This document shows positions 11,293 through 22,421 of a stretch of DNA of 64,000 nt, piece after piece. Every line of letters starts with the position of its first letter. Positions within the stretch are counted from its first letter, which is position 1. Source of the stretch: Sialis fuliginosa (Eukaryota > Arthropoda > Insecta > Megaloptera > Sialidae); NCBI GenBank assembly GCA_961205875.1, contig OY540809.1, positions 14,396,267-14,460,266 of the forward strand, read 5' to 3'. The position numbers were made by a program, and so were the translations under genes. The notes beneath the pieces are model-generated. The model saw nothing but the letters and a program-made list of their open reading frames with translations, ran no database searches and was not told where the DNA came from.

Positions 11293-11652
11293 GAGTCAGA
11301 GTGTCTATCTCCTGTCGATTGGTTCACAATAACAAGCGAAGCCAACAGTGGCATATTTAAAACTCAACAGTCTTAATATAGTAATTTTATTTTTATAAAT
11401 TAATTACATCAACCTGATTGTATATAATTTTAGGATGAGCTATGTGCTTGTTAATATTAAATAATACTGGTTTTTATTTCATTTAAAAACAGATTTTAGA
11501 GTTAATTTTGTAAATGTTACTATAATTTAGTCTTAAAAAATCTCCGGTTGTTGTAAGAATTGTACTTACTTGAATCAGTAATATTTATAGTAACGAAATT
11601 GACTATTTATTACTATTAATAGTATATGTATATATATAGCTTCTCATCAATC

Positions 11653-11653
11653 A

Positions 11654-11685
<32 letters not shown>

Positions 11686-11688
11686 AGT
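11653..11688. repeat. Microsatellite (CTAT)n
   Basis: About eight CTAT copies in a row. It lies between the TATA-like box and splice donor of the pseudogene promoter cassette and stretches that interval from about 70 to about 135 bp. Confidence 0.9.
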
Positions 11689-12431
11689 ATATGTTTCTCT
11701 GCCCCTTTTTAATAACGTCTTCCAAAATTAATTGACAATTTCATTTTACAAAAAGTACTTAAAGGTAATCGTTAAGTACAAAATATCATATATAAGAACG
11801 CTATAAAACGGAATTATTAAACTAAATGCGTATATAAATATTTTTTCCAAAAAATTTTTATTGTTATTTAAATGTTTTATTATTAATTATTTTAATATAT
11901 AAAATGTATGTACGAAGGAGAAATACAACAAAACTGGCTTACGCCCACCCTTAATAAATCTAAAAACCTGTAATATATTATTATTGACATTTTAGTACCC
12001 TATCGATATTAATCATAAAATGCATATTACGCAAAATTTATTTTTTGAACTTTTGATTGAACATAATCTTTTATAAAATTATTATTAGTTTTGATATGAT
12101 GACATGTTGAAAAAAAAGATAACTATTATTTATACTTTTGTTATATTTTATATTTAAGAACCATTATTTTTTAATTATAGTGAATAATAAATTAAGATGA
12201 ATAATAGTAAAATTCCACCGTTAAGTGTTTATTAATTCTTGAATGCTTATAAATATGCTTTTTTCATTAACACAACTTATTTTGATATACATATGTCCAC
12301 GTTCTTGAACTACAGGGATATATGTTTTGTTAAGTAATCTTAGAGCCATTTTTCTTGTGTATTATTTTAAGTGCAGAATAGTGCAGTAGAGATAAAATAA
12401 TTTTTTTGTTATAATATGTGTTTGGTCTTCA

Positions 12432-13349
12432 TCAAAGATTGTAACAGCTTTTTCCTAGATAATTATTACTCGAAACAAAATCAAAATTATTATATGTCTT
12501 TAGGTTTAAGTTTTGTAAGCAATCACATCTTTTCTTGATTTTGCCGAAATGATTTTTTACGTCAGGTGTTTTACCAAGTAAAATATGTTTTATTTTTGGA
12601 ATTTCCTCAAAAGTACTACATTCTATTTCATTTACTGTAATTGGATTGTTGGCCAAATTTAATACTTCACAATTTTCTAATCCTTTACTAAAAGTATATT
12701 GTATAAGATTAGATATCTTATTACCACTTAAATCTAAGGCTGTAACGTTTAATCCTTCAAACGATCGCATGCGTATATTTTCAATATTGTTTTCTTTTAG
12801 AATTAAAGTGTATACATTTGAAAGGCCATGGAACATTCCTGTTTTAAGCGTTTTTATATCATTAAAATACAAATATAAATAAGAAAGATTAGGTGTTTCT
12901 GCAAATGCCTCAGAAGCTATGTCTTCTATTTGACAATTTATGAATTTTAATATTTCTAGATTTTTTAACCCTTTCAAGGTATATCTTTTTATGTCGAAAT
13001 GTCCAAGGTTTCTGTCCATCTCTAAAGTTTGTAAATTAGTTAAGGTAGAGAAAGCAGAATCTTCTATTTTATTTATTAGAAAATCATTAATTCTAAGTTC
13101 TTTGATGTTCTTAACTTTATCATTTGTGAAAAACTCATTAGTCAGTCTATCAGAAAAAAAGGCTATGTCAGTGGTTGTTATGTTGATCTTTTCTAGTTCT
13201 TCATTTAGATTTTCTGTAGCATTTAAATATTCATCTTTATTTGTATTAAGACAGTTTAGTTTTTTGTTTTCTATTTCACATTTGGCATCTGCGAATGAAC
13301 ATCCCCAAAGTAGTAATACTAAGGAAATATATTGAACAGTATTGTCCAT
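12432..13349 (-). CDS. Secreted single-module LRR protein (305 aa)
   Basis: Signal peptide MDNTVQYISLVLLLWGCSFADA|K, then the cap CEIENKKLNCLNTNKDEYL, a linker with DRLTNEFFTNDKVKNIKEL, and about seven LRRs running to residue ~250. The C-terminal tail has a cysteine pair (KKRCDCL) and a final cysteine (GKSCYNL). The tail matches the remnant at 14264-14424 and, in its CxCL part, the six-module protein. NITTT in the linker is a glycosylation sequon. There is no membrane anchor. It is the only type-1 single-module copy in the window with a complete tail in frame, so it is a good reference for the subfamily. The start is fixed by the acceptor 10 bases upstream and by alignment with paralogues. 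Function is unknown beyond probable secreted ligand binding. Confidence 0.9.
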   Translation of the reverse strand: MDNTVQYISLVLLLWGCSFADAKCEIENKKLNCLNTNKDEYLNATENLNEELEKINITTTDIAFFSDRLTNEFFTNDKVKNIKELRINDFLINKIEDSAFSTLTNLQTLEMDRNLGHFDIKRYTLKGLKNLEILKFINCQIEDIASEAFAETPNLSYLYLYFNDIKTLKTGMFHGLSNVYTLILKENNIENIRMRSFEGLNVTALDLSGNKISNLIQYTFSKGLENCEVLNLANNPITVNEIECSTFEEIPKIKHILLGKTPDVKNHFGKIKKRCDCLQNLNLKTYNNFDFVSSNNYLGKSCYNL

Positions 13350-13359
13350 TGTGTGTGTT

Positions 13360-13842
13360 CTAAAATATAATTGTCGATAAATGTCTTAAGTTATTATTTA
13401 AAAAAAAAAATTATATCAACGTGATTGCATTTAAGGTGAACTAAGTACTTTTTAATCTTAAATAATTATTTTTTAGCTTGTTCTTTATGCCCTTATTATT
13501 TATAGGTAAATATAAGGGGGGAAACCACTTCAAAAGTTTAAATAATTTATAATTATTTTTTCCGACTTAAAATTTTTTTCAAAAAAGCCTAAAATTCAGT
13601 TTCCTAATGTGGTTTCTCCCTTAAGAGGTAATTTTGTAAAATGAATTATCAATTTAATCTAAAAAGAACTCCGTTAGTAGTAAAAAGTATACTTACATGA
13701 GTCAGTAATATTTATAGTAACGAAACTGGCTATTTAAAAATAAAAATTTGTTTCTCTGCCATTTTAAATACTATTCATTGCTTGATAAAAAAAGTACTTA
13801 AAACTAATGGTTAAATAAAAAGCCATTAGAATACTAGCACTC
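13360..13842 (-). promoter_or_regulatory. Promoter and leader-intron cassette of the 305-aa LRR gene
   Basis: Leader intron 13696-13360 (337 bp): donor CTCATGTAAGT, acceptor TTTTAG. The TATA-like TATTTAAAAT lies at 13770-13762, about 70 bp above the donor, so the first exon is probably ~40 nt. Further up is the family block with CCATTAGTTTTAAGTAC (13791-13815) and GAGTGCTAGTATTCTAATGG up to 13842. Confidence 0.65.
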
Positions 13843-14263
13843 TTAATCATAATACCAAATATGCATTATTAATGATGGTACGATAATTTTTTTTCAAAAT
13901 ATTATTAAAATGTTTTATTATTAATTATTTGTAATGATTAAAAATGTAAGAAGGAGTAATAAGAAAGAAAATACAACAAAACTCTTTTAATAAAACTAAA
14001 ATAAACCCTGTAGTATATTATTTATTAGTGACATTTTAGTATCGATATTAATCATAAAATGCATATTAATTTTCACTTATTATTAACGAAAAAAATTTCC
14101 ATGCAGTTAAAAAAACTTAATAATAAATTGCAGTATTTGTTAGCAAGGAATATAACTTCCTAGTGTATGTTGAGCCATATAATTTTTTCGTTAACATTTT
14201 CTTGACTGATTTTTAGTGCAGAGTTGGGGTAGAAATAAAATATTACTATTACAGATTGTAACA
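13843..14263. other. Intergenic, no gene seen
   Basis: AT-rich spacer sharing diffuse similarity with the spacer at 11850-12430. This suggests that the duplicated unit included flanking DNA. No frame was recognised. Confidence 0.45.
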
Positions 14264-14424
14264 TCTTTTTCCTAGATTTTTATTACTCGAAACCAAATCA
14301 AAATGATTAAAGGTGTTTACGTCTCTTAAATAATGTAAGCAGTCACATCTTTTTTTGATATTGTCGAAATAATTTTTTACCTTAAGTGTTTTACCAACTA
14401 AAATTTTATTTATTTTTGGAATTT
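14264..14424 (-). pseudogene. C-terminal remnant of an LRR gene
   Basis: The minus strand reads the family tail (IPKINKILVGKTLKVKNYF, then KKRCDCL, then GKRCYNL and a stop). This is closest to the end of the gene at 13349. Immediately above 14424 the sequence becomes leader-intron and promoter DNA of the same family. The whole signal peptide, cap and LRR region is therefore deleted, and the remnant cannot be expressed as an LRR protein. Confidence 0.8.
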
Positions 14425-14660
14425 ACAATACTAGTTTTTATTTCATTTAAAGGCAGATTTTAGAGCTAATATAGTAAAACTTATTATCAATTTAATTTTT
14501 ATTAGAAAAGTGTACTTACTTGAGTTAGCAATGTTTATAGTCACGCAACCGACTAACAAAATTAATTAACATTTTCGCTTTAAAAAAAAGCACTTGAAAC
14601 TAATGGTTAAGTATTAAAAAAAAAACATTAGAATGCTAGAACTAGTAATTATTAAACAAA
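14425..14660 (-). promoter_or_regulatory. Orphan promoter cassette above the LRR remnant
   Basis: The GCTAACTCAAGTAAGTACAC donor context (near 14521) and the block CCATTAGTTTCAAGTGC (near 14585-14605) are conserved. The first-exon/TATA interval is deleted: CGGTTGCGTGAC runs almost directly into the AATTAATT block. Confidence 0.6.
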
Positions 14661-15017
14661 ATGCACATATTAAATGGATGGTACGATATATATTTTTTTA
14701 TCAAAAGATTATTATTATTGAAATGTTTTATTATTAATTATTATTAGTAACGATTAAATGTATGTAAGAAGGGCATATATAATGGAGAAAAAGAACAAAA
14801 CTGGCTATACAACTTGGATAAACAAAATTTAACTTTTTTAGTACTGACTACAGGAGTAACAATAAAATATTACAAAATCAAAGCGTTGCAATTTCATTTG
14901 AAATACAAATGTGATTAGTTTATACCAGCTACCAAGTATTTATATTTGAACAGCTAGTTATAACATAATAATTATTTTAATATTATTTTCCAATAGTTAC
15001 TGACACCATGTAAAAAA

Positions 15018-15745
15018 CATCTGCCAAGTAAATGCACAGTGCTTCCTCGTGCTAAATTTTGTTTATATAAATTGCCTGGAATTGGTTAACCATTTAATTT
15101 TTATACAATTTGACTAAAAAATATTAGTTCGACATTTTTCTTAAAACGCACTTGAATATTTTTTCATATATTTTTTATTTTTTGGAAATTTCAATCTAAA
15201 TCTCAATTTATGCAAATGTCAAAATGACAATTAATATATCCAAGCAATATCAATTTAGAAAAACAAAACACGAATTTTAAAAATAAATTGAGATAAATCA
15301 TTGTAAGGGAATATTTTACAACAAACATTGTAGAGCCATATTATAGGAAATTTAATGCTTTACAAAAAAATATTCTATAAAATTTTCACGTAACATGTGT
15401 CGTTCTTGAGATATCTTGAAAAAATAAATATTTTGGAATGTCACCCCTCCTCCTTATACACGATTTTGATGATTTTGAAATGGGACCGTCCTCAAGCCAG
15501 ACCCAACCATCCCATCAAGTTTCAATAATATCGGTTTAGTGGTTCATGAGTTATGCGTGTGACAAGGATTCAGGGGACAGACAGACGGACGGACGGACGG
15601 ACAGACAGACAGACACGGAACGAAAAGTGTTTGCATTGACGAGAAACGGATAAATCAATTTAAAATTTTGAAATCGGAGAACATTTTCTTGTCTCAATCT
15701 GAAACGATCACATAGCTTCTCGTATCTTCGATATTGCGAGGAAGC
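15018..15745 (+). mobile_element. Repeat family R1, copy 1 (non-autonomous)
   Basis: It starts CATCTGCCAAGTAAATGCAC, contains GCTTCCTCG near the start, and ends CGATATTGCGAGGAAGC. Inside is a block ending in a (GGAC/AGAC)n tract near 15576-15615, after GTTCATGAGTTATGCGTGTG. There is no coding frame. Copies at 15820-16482, 58684-59439 and 59741-60503 share ends and interior. Confidence 0.8.
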
Positions 15746-15819
15746 AAAATATTTAAAATTAATAATTATTCACTTTCATGCATTTACTTCTGTCGTAAAT
15801 TTCATATTTATTTTCTATT

Positions 15820-16482
15820 GCTTCCTCGCAATATCAAAGATACGAGAAGCTTTGTGATAGTTTCAGATTGACAAACACTTTTCGTTCCGTGTCTGCCTGT
15901 CTGTCCGTCCGTCTGTCCCCTGAATCCTTGTCACACGTATAACTCATGAACCACTAAACCTATATTATTGAAACTTGATGGGATGGTTGGGTCTGGCTTG
16001 AGGACGGTCCCATTTCAAAATCATCAAAATCGTGTATAAGGGGGAGGAGTGACATCCCAAAATATTAATTTTTTCAAGATATCTCAAGAACGACACATGT
16101 TACATGAAAATTTTATAGAATATTTTTTGTAGAGCATTAAATTTCCTATAATATGGCTCTACAATGTTTGTTGTAAAATATTCCCTTACAATGATTTATC
16201 TCAATTTATTTTAAAAATTCGTGTTTTGTTTTTCTAGATTGATATTTGCTTGGACATATTAAATATTATTTTGACATTTGTCAAAAAATAAAAAATATAC
16301 GAAAAAATAATCAGGTGCGTCTTTTAAACTAATATTTTTTAGTAAAATTGTAAAAAAATTAAATGTTTAACCAATTCCAGGAATTTTGTCTCAACACTAT
16401 CGGTTTTCATTTAAATTGTTCAATAATTAACTACCTTTGGTGAATTTAGCACGAGGAAGCACTGTGCATTTACTTGGCAGAT
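15820..16482 (-). mobile_element. Repeat family R1, copy 2 (inverted to copy 1)
   Basis: It is the mirror of copy 1. It begins GCTTCCTCGCAATATC, carries the (CTGT/CCGT)n tract near 15890-15920, and ends TTTACTTGGCAGAT. The two copies are head to head with about 75 bp of unrelated sequence between them and could form a ~700-bp-arm hairpin. Confidence 0.8.
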
Positions 16483-17960
16483 ATTTATTAGCATTTGACT
16501 CAACGTGTTTAATCTAGTTGCCTAGAGAGATACTGAGATTCCTAATTTTTACGGACGACGAACATATAAGGCAAAACAGTTTTTATTAATATTATAATAT
16601 ACGTTGCTCTGCCCTTGGATGCTTTGCACCCCAACCACTAAAATATGTTTTTTTTTTTTAAATATCTATAATTATTGAATAATTTATTTTGCTCGTACAG
16701 CTATCGTTATAAAATTACAATTATCTAGTATTACAGACTTCGCTTTCAGTCTTTATTTATAAATATTTTGAAAAAAACACATTAAAATAATATTTATACC
16801 CGAATTCAGTATTAAAAATTAATTTAGAAAATTTATGTACAGCGGTATAGTATTTTTTTTAGTATGGGCTATAAACTATTAAAATTACTAAAAATGGCAT
16901 GTACAACAGAAGATTAGGTACATATTAAGTAATTGTTGAGAAATCTAAATTATCTCATATTTTTAAGAATTTTGATAGATAGGTACTAATAAAATATTAC
17001 AATCATTAAATTTTTTTAAATTATGTGTATTCATAGTAGTAGGTTATATTTTCCTTAAAATTCATAAATCATTTTTCAGAGCCGCCATTTTGCTTAGTAA
17101 AAAAAAATGATTAAGATAAAGTACAAACTAATAATTTTATTTTATTATATTGATTTAAAAAAAACCACTAGGAAATACTGATGTTCACAGCAAGAGAGCG
17201 TTCAACAATTAAACAGTTAACTTGGTCCAGAATTCATATTTTGGTTTAAAATTTTGTTGAAACTTACTTTAATATAGGGTAAAAACTTGTTATTATTATT
17301 ATATGTAAAATAAGAATTAATTTTTCTTAATGCCTGTTTTTTCAAGCCTTTGACAACCCCCAACCTCTTACACATTTAAATATATTTTACATTTTTAATA
17401 TATTAGCATGATCTTAAACTTACTTTATAATAATATTAGCTGTGCTCGCGGCTTCGCTCGCGTGGACTACGGAATTATTGTTTAGGATTTTTTTGATAAA
17501 TATAGTTTAATTATTTTAGATCTTTTTATTCTACACAATTCTCTGTGTTAACCGAATATTTGTACCCAAAAATGAGGAGCATTGGAAAATTAATTCAAAA
17601 GGATTGAAATCAAAATAAATAAATAAATATTTTTATATACATATTTATTTCTCACATAATTTTAATATAAGTGAAGAGTGAGTGCAAAATATGTACGATT
17701 CTGTCAATAATTTCAAAATATTTTTTATTTACTTTAACAACACATAAACCAATTTTTGTTTTATTTAACTAGGATAAACAAAAAGTGCAGAATAATGTGG
17801 TGTTAATAAAATATTACAAATTTGAAACAAAACAATATGTATTTAGTTTTCATTATCTATTGAAGGATAATTAGAATTGTGGCAACGTACAGTAGCAAGT
17901 AAATGATCACATTTATTATAGTATATGTTTCTTAAGCAACCACATATTCTCTTGTTCTTG
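16483..17960. other. Intergenic with repeat fragments and a shared 3' flank
   Basis: No gene was recognised. Near 17440-17475 is a fragment (GCTGTGCTCGCGGCTTCG) of the kind of short element common in insect genomes. About 17560-17880 is homologous to 23285-23575 and 25785-26080 (for example AAAAAGTGCAGAATAATGTGG), i.e. the downstream flank of three LRR loci. The end (17880-17960) holds the out-of-frame tail of the next gene. Confidence 0.6.
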
Positions 17961-18680
17961 CTATAAAAGTGGGGTACTGAGACTAATGTTATCTAGTTTT
18001 GGCATGTCCCTGAAAATACAGTCGATATGTTCAATTTCAACAGGATTACCGGTGAAATTTAAAAATTCACAGTTTTCTAATCCATTAAAGGCTCCAACTT
18101 CCAAGTGTTTAATAATGTTTTCTGTTAGAATTAAAGTGCGTACATTTGAAAGGCCGAGGAACGTTCCTGTTTTAAGAGTTTTTATTTCATTAAGATGCAA
18201 ATACAAATATGAAAGATAAGGTGTTTCCCTAAATGCTTCAGGAGTTATGACTTGTATTCCACAATATGTAAATTTTAATGTTTCTAGATTTTTTAACCCT
18301 TTCAGAGTATATCGGTCTATGTTGAAATATCCAAGGTTTGAATTCATACTCAGTTTTTCCAATTTAGTTAAAGTAGAGAATGCAGAATCTTCTATTTTAT
18401 TTATTAGAAAATCATTAATACTAAGTTCTTTGATGTTCTTAACATTATCATTTGTGAAAAACTCATTAGTCAGTCTATCAGAAAAAAAATTGATTATGGA
18501 AGTGGTAGTTAACTTGATCTTTTCTAGTTCAAAATTTAGATTTTCTATTGCATTTAAATATTCATCTTTAGTAGTTTTGCGACAATAGAGATCTTTGTTA
18601 TCTAATTCACATTTGGCTTCTGTGAATGAACATCCCCATAGTAGTAATACTAAGGAAATATATTGAACAGTATTGTCCAT
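17961..18680 (-). CDS. Secreted single-module LRR protein with frameshifted tail (239 aa)
   Basis: Signal peptide MDNTVQYISLVLLLWGCSFTEA|K, cap CELDNKDLYCRKTTKDEYL (the QNTT sequon is lost), a linker with DRLTNEFFTNDNVKNIKEL, and six to seven LRRs. The frame stops at ...LDNISLSTPLL. Just beyond, one base out of phase, the sequence still encodes the family tail (KRICGCLRN, then LLATVRCHNSNYPSID) to about 17860. One base change in length would restore the usual ending, so this gene has lost its cysteine tail by frameshift. Whether the shorter protein is still made is unknown. The sister copy at 26124 shows the same out-of-phase tail, so the shift may predate their duplication. The promoter cassette upstream is intact. 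Confidence 0.85.
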   Translation of the reverse strand: MDNTVQYISLVLLLWGCSFTEAKCELDNKDLYCRKTTKDEYLNAIENLNFELEKIKLTTTSIINFFSDRLTNEFFTNDNVKNIKELSINDFLINKIEDSAFSTLTKLEKLSMNSNLGYFNIDRYTLKGLKNLETLKFTYCGIQVITPEAFRETPYLSYLYLHLNEIKTLKTGTFLGLSNVRTLILTENIIKHLEVGAFNGLENCEFLNFTGNPVEIEHIDCIFRDMPKLDNISLSTPLL

Positions 18681-18690
18681 TGCGTGTGTT

Positions 18691-19105
18691 CTAAAACATA
18701 ATTACCTATAAATGTTTAAATAAAGTTATTTTATTTTTATAAATAAATTATATCAACGTGATTTTATTTAAGGTGAACTATGTGCTTTTAATGTCAAATA
18801 ATTTTCTTCGTGCCCTTTATGTAGTTTATCGAATTTACAGCATTGGTTTTTATTTCATTTGTAGGTAAATTAAAGAGCTAATTTAGTAAAACTTATCAAT
18901 TTAATTTAAAAAAACATCCGTTAGTATTAAAAAGTGTACTTACTTGAAACAGCAATGTTAAAATTGGCAACTTTTTTTTATATATTAATACTATTGTTTT
19001 TCTGCTTATTTTATATATTATCCATCAAAAATAATTAACAAATTCGTATAACAAAAAGGACTTAAAACTAATGGTTAAATATAAAAATCAATTATAATAC
19101 TAGAA
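18691..19105 (-). promoter_or_regulatory. Promoter and leader-intron cassette of the 239-aa LRR gene
   Basis: Leader intron 18943-18691 (253 bp), donor TTCAAGTAAGT, acceptor TTTTAG. The TATA-like TATATAAAATAAG lies near 19020-19007, about 70 bp above the donor. The family block ACCATTAGTTTTAAGTCC lies near 19055-19077 and TTCTAGTATTATAATTG above it, to about 19104. Confidence 0.65.
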
Positions 19106-19841
19106 CTCTTAATTATAATACCAAATGTGCATATTTAATGATTGTACGATATATTTTTTCCAAACGATTATTTAAATGTTCTATTATTAATTAATTGTAA
19201 CGATTAAAAAGAATGTAAGGAAATATCAAAAAGGAGAAATACAACAAAACTGACTATACACTTTCTTTTAAGAAAATTAAAAAAAATCTGTAATATATTA
19301 TTGATATTTAAAAAAATGTATATTACATTTCACATAAAACAATTTCTATGCAGTTCAAAAATGTGGACATAGTCATATTGCCTTCTGAGCAACTCAATTT
19401 TGTGTCGCGCATTTTGAACTCTTCACTAATACTAAAATTAAATGGGAAATTAATGAATAATTTTTTATTTCTTTATTTCAATCCTTTTGAATGAATTTTC
19501 CGATGATCCTCAATTTTGAGTACGGATGTCATCAAACCCAAGTAGTACGAGAGCTATAGCTGCCATTGGCTACAATTTTGTGAAGATATTTATCATATTT
19601 ATTTAATTAATAAAAATATACTCAGTCAATTCTTGAAAAAATATTTTTATATAAATAATATTTGAACTTATTGACAAAACAATAAGAAACATAAAATTAT
19701 AAAAGTTGTTGTCTCTGTTAAGAATTATAAAGTCATTAAAAAATAAAAATAAATAAAATAAATGAAGGAATTTTCTTAGTCTTCTATTGTCCCCATTGGT
19801 AATATAGGTCTTATTTTATCTAAGACTTGTTCATTTGAGCT
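19106..19841. other. Intergenic; contains an inverted copy of the shared 3' flank
   Basis: Near 19485-19530 the sequence (CAATCCTTTTGAATGAATTT, ATCCTCAATTTTGAGTAC) is the reverse complement of the flank at 17570-17610. No coding frame was seen. Confidence 0.5.
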
Positions 19842-21090
19842 ATCACATCTTTTCTTTATCTTGCCGAAATAATTTATTACGTTAGGTGTTTTACCAACAG
19901 ATTTTTTATTTTTGGAATTTATTTCAAAATAGTACAAGGTATTTCTATTCCTGTAATTGGATTGTTGGCCAAACTTAAATTATGACATTTTTCTAATATT
20001 TTAATAAAAGAATGATGTTTATAGTATATTATACCACGAGTCAATAATGATAGCTATTATTACCGAGGATGATTTTTGAACCGAGCCACTAGCGGCGAGG
20101 AAGAAAAAATTCCGAGGTAATAATAGCCATTATTGCGAGTAGTATACTGTACTTTATCTACGCCTATTTGAATTACTTTTATAAAACACAACTAAATACA
20201 AGGAATGCAAGCTTCAACAATACGTCATGTAGAAATAGATATGAATAATGATAAAAAAAAGGAAACACTTACACGTCAACATTCCACTTTTAGAATACTG
20301 TTCACCCTCGTGAAGAGGTCTTATAGTATTTTTCACTACTTCGTAGATGTCTAATAATGAAATCATAGTAGAATTTTTTTAAAGACTAAAAAATTACAAT
20401 GAACTCGCTCTGTTTATCACACAGCTAAAGTGAAAGTATATGTCAAACGTTACTTCCGCAAACAACCACTAGGGAAATTATCTCGTTACCAATATTAACT
20501 TCTATCGCATTTTTCGCATGTCATCACGTATACGTTGCACTCATTTTAATAGACTTTTATAGACTTCAGAGTTTGTGTATTTTGTTTCCATAGTATTATT
20601 TAATTTGAGAAATCGTGATTGGTGCACAAGAGGGTATAATGACCATTATACCCTCGTCATTATTCCTTCTGGGATTATTATATAGCATTATATAGTAAAA
20701 ACTACGTATATAATACATGTATAATATACAAGTCGTCGATAAAGATATATATAATATGTACAAATATCTTATTACCACTTAAATCTAAAGTTGTAACGTT
20801 TAACCCTTCAAACGATTGCAGGCCTATATTTTCAATATTATTTTCTCTTCGAATTAAAGTGTGTACAATATACAAAATATAATCAAAAAAAGCCTTTCAG
20901 GGTATATCTGGTTATGTTGAAATGTCCAAGGTGTCCATCCATCTTCAGTATTTTAAGGTAGAGAAAGCAGAATCTTCTATTCTATTTATTAGAAAATCGT
21001 TAATTCTAAGTACTATGATATTCTTGACTTTATCATTTGTGAAGAAATTATTATAAAGTCTATCATAAAAAAGTTTATAATATCAGTAGT
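19842..21090 (-). pseudogene. LRR pseudogene interrupted by a ~0.73-kb insertion
   Basis: Two blocks of family coding sequence remain on the minus strand. Block 19842-20030 encodes the tail and last LRR (KKRCD-like, PITGI region). Block 20766-21090 encodes LRR and linker sequence (DSAFST, INDFLI, FFTNDKVKNI) with stops and deletions; the part around LRR2-LRR4 is largely gone. Between them lies unrelated sequence (20036-20765). In the intact paralogue at 13349 the two edges are adjacent, which shows that the middle is an insertion. No signal peptide or cap remains. Confidence 0.8.
20036..20765. mobile_element. Insertion inside the LRR pseudogene
   Basis: Defined by comparison with the uninterrupted paralogue near 12690-12715. 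It holds short palindromes: TAATGATAGCTATTATTACC mirrored near 20115-20138, and GAGGGTATAATGACCATTATACCCTC at 20632-20657. No transposase frame and no clean target duplication were seen. The open frame at 20596-20778 has no recognisable content. Confidence 0.6.
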
Positions 21091-21580
21091 CTGAACAGGT
21101 TGTAAATGACCACATTAAAAAATATTATGTAAAAAACAGAATAATTATAATGAAAACACTAATGATTGTTTTAAAATCGTGTTTCAATAGTTACTGATGA
21201 TACCTTGCAAAAATATTGAAAATTATAATTATAAATAGACGTGCAATAAATTCTGACGCAAATTAAAATAGTTATTTTGATAAGGGGACAAATAAATAAT
21301 TCTTGTGAAGTTTAAAATCATTTGAAATAAATATATTATAGAAAATATAATTCTATTAATAGTTCATTCAAGTGTCTTAAACTTACTTTATAATAATAAA
21401 TATAATACTTTATAAAAAAATGTAAACATAATAAATGAACAAAAGGTATAAAATTATAATGTATATTTATTACAAGTACATATAAAAATTACAATTTATG
21501 TTTTATAGAAAATTAATAACATATATTAAATAAAAAGTATTTTAACAACACTCTACCGTACATTACTGGTATTAAAATTC
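21091..21580. other. Intergenic, no gene seen
   Basis: AT-rich spacer. The part next to 21540 probably holds the 3' UTR of the gene at 22411. Confidence 0.4.
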
Positions 21581-22411
21581 TTAAAAATAAACATAGGTGA
21601 TATCAGGGCAGAAAGAAGTAAGTTTTTTAATTTCAAGTCTATTGAAATTGTTATCGGCAATATCCATAAGAAATAAATTACCCAATCCCTTCAGTGCGTC
21701 ATAATTAAAGGTTTTAAGTTGATTAGAATTAAGATACAATCTATCCATACTAATTAGACCATTGAATACACCTTCCTTCAATTGAGTCAAAAGATTACCA
21801 TCCAAATATAATTCTAATAAACTTTCTGCATCTCTAAAATTATCTTCTTCAATTTCAGTAATGCCAGAATTCATTAAAAATAGTTTCTTTAGTTTTTTTA
21901 ACTGAGAAAACGTATCTCTGTAGATTGTAGATATATTATTATCCTGAAGATATATTTCAGTTACATCACGGGCTTCAGAAAATGCGAATGGAGATATATT
22001 TTGTATACCGCAAGAACTTAAATATATAATTTGAACATTTATTAACCCCATGAACGTACGTCTGTTTATTTCTAATTTTTCACTGTTTCCAATCAATTCC
22101 AAGATTTGTAAATTAGTCAGACTGAAGAATGTTCCATCTTCTATTTTATTCACACGGAAATTAACCAGTTGAAACTGTCGGATGTTTTTTACCATTGCAC
22201 TTTTAAATAACAACTCTTTATTTAATGTCCCAAAATCAGCACCGTTTATGGTGATGCTATCGATAGGTTTTTTTAATGATTCAACAGCTTTGATATATTC
22301 TTCGATTGTTGTATCCTGACAGAATAGTTTATCATCACGGGTTTCACACATGGCATTGGTAGAGGAACAAAAAAGTAACAGTAGAAAAGCCAAACTTGGG
22401 ATTATCTTCAT
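21581..22411 (-). CDS. Secreted single-module LRR protein, divergent, type-2 tail (276 aa)
   Basis: Signal peptide MKIIPSLAFLLLLFCSSTNA, cap MCETRDDKLFCQDTTIEEYI, a linker (GTLNKELLFKSAMVKNIRQF) and about eight LRRs to the end (SFCPDITYVYF). It lacks the CxCL tail. Instead it ends like the proteins at 44334 and 50641, with an LRR pair following LYLDGNLLTQL and YLNSNQLKTF and a lone cysteine. Its signal peptide and cap resemble the left-edge gene more than the MDNTVQYISL group. The codon content is less repetitive and the LRRs are closer to consensus, so it may be an older, more constrained member. An acceptor (TTTTTAG) sits 11 bases above the ATG. No membrane anchor was seen. Confidence 0.88.
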   Translation of the reverse strand: MKIIPSLAFLLLLFCSSTNAMCETRDDKLFCQDTTIEEYIKAVESLKKPIDSITINGADFGTLNKELLFKSAMVKNIRQFQLVNFRVNKIEDGTFFSLTNLQILELIGNSEKLEINRRTFMGLINVQIIYLSSCGIQNISPFAFSEARDVTEIYLQDNNISTIYRDTFSQLKKLKKLFLMNSGITEIEEDNFRDAESLLELYLDGNLLTQLKEGVFNGLISMDRLYLNSNQLKTFNYDALKGLGNLFLMDIADNNFNRLEIKKLTSFCPDITYVYF

Positions 22412-22421
22412 AATGCTTACC

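Larger units (their letters stand above)
10852..11800 (-). promoter_or_regulatory. Promoter and leader-intron cassette of the 10.8-kb LRR pseudogene
   Basis: The acceptor (TTTTAG-like) ends at 10852. The donor TCAAGTAAGT lies at 11569, with a TATAAATATTACTGATTCAAG-type first-exon sequence above it. The TATA-like TTATTAAAAAG is near 11705, followed upstream by the family block (TCAATTAATTTTGGAAGACG, AAGTACTT). The intron has been lengthened by a MITE (11059-11292) and the first-exon zone by a CTAT microsatellite. Confidence 0.7.
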
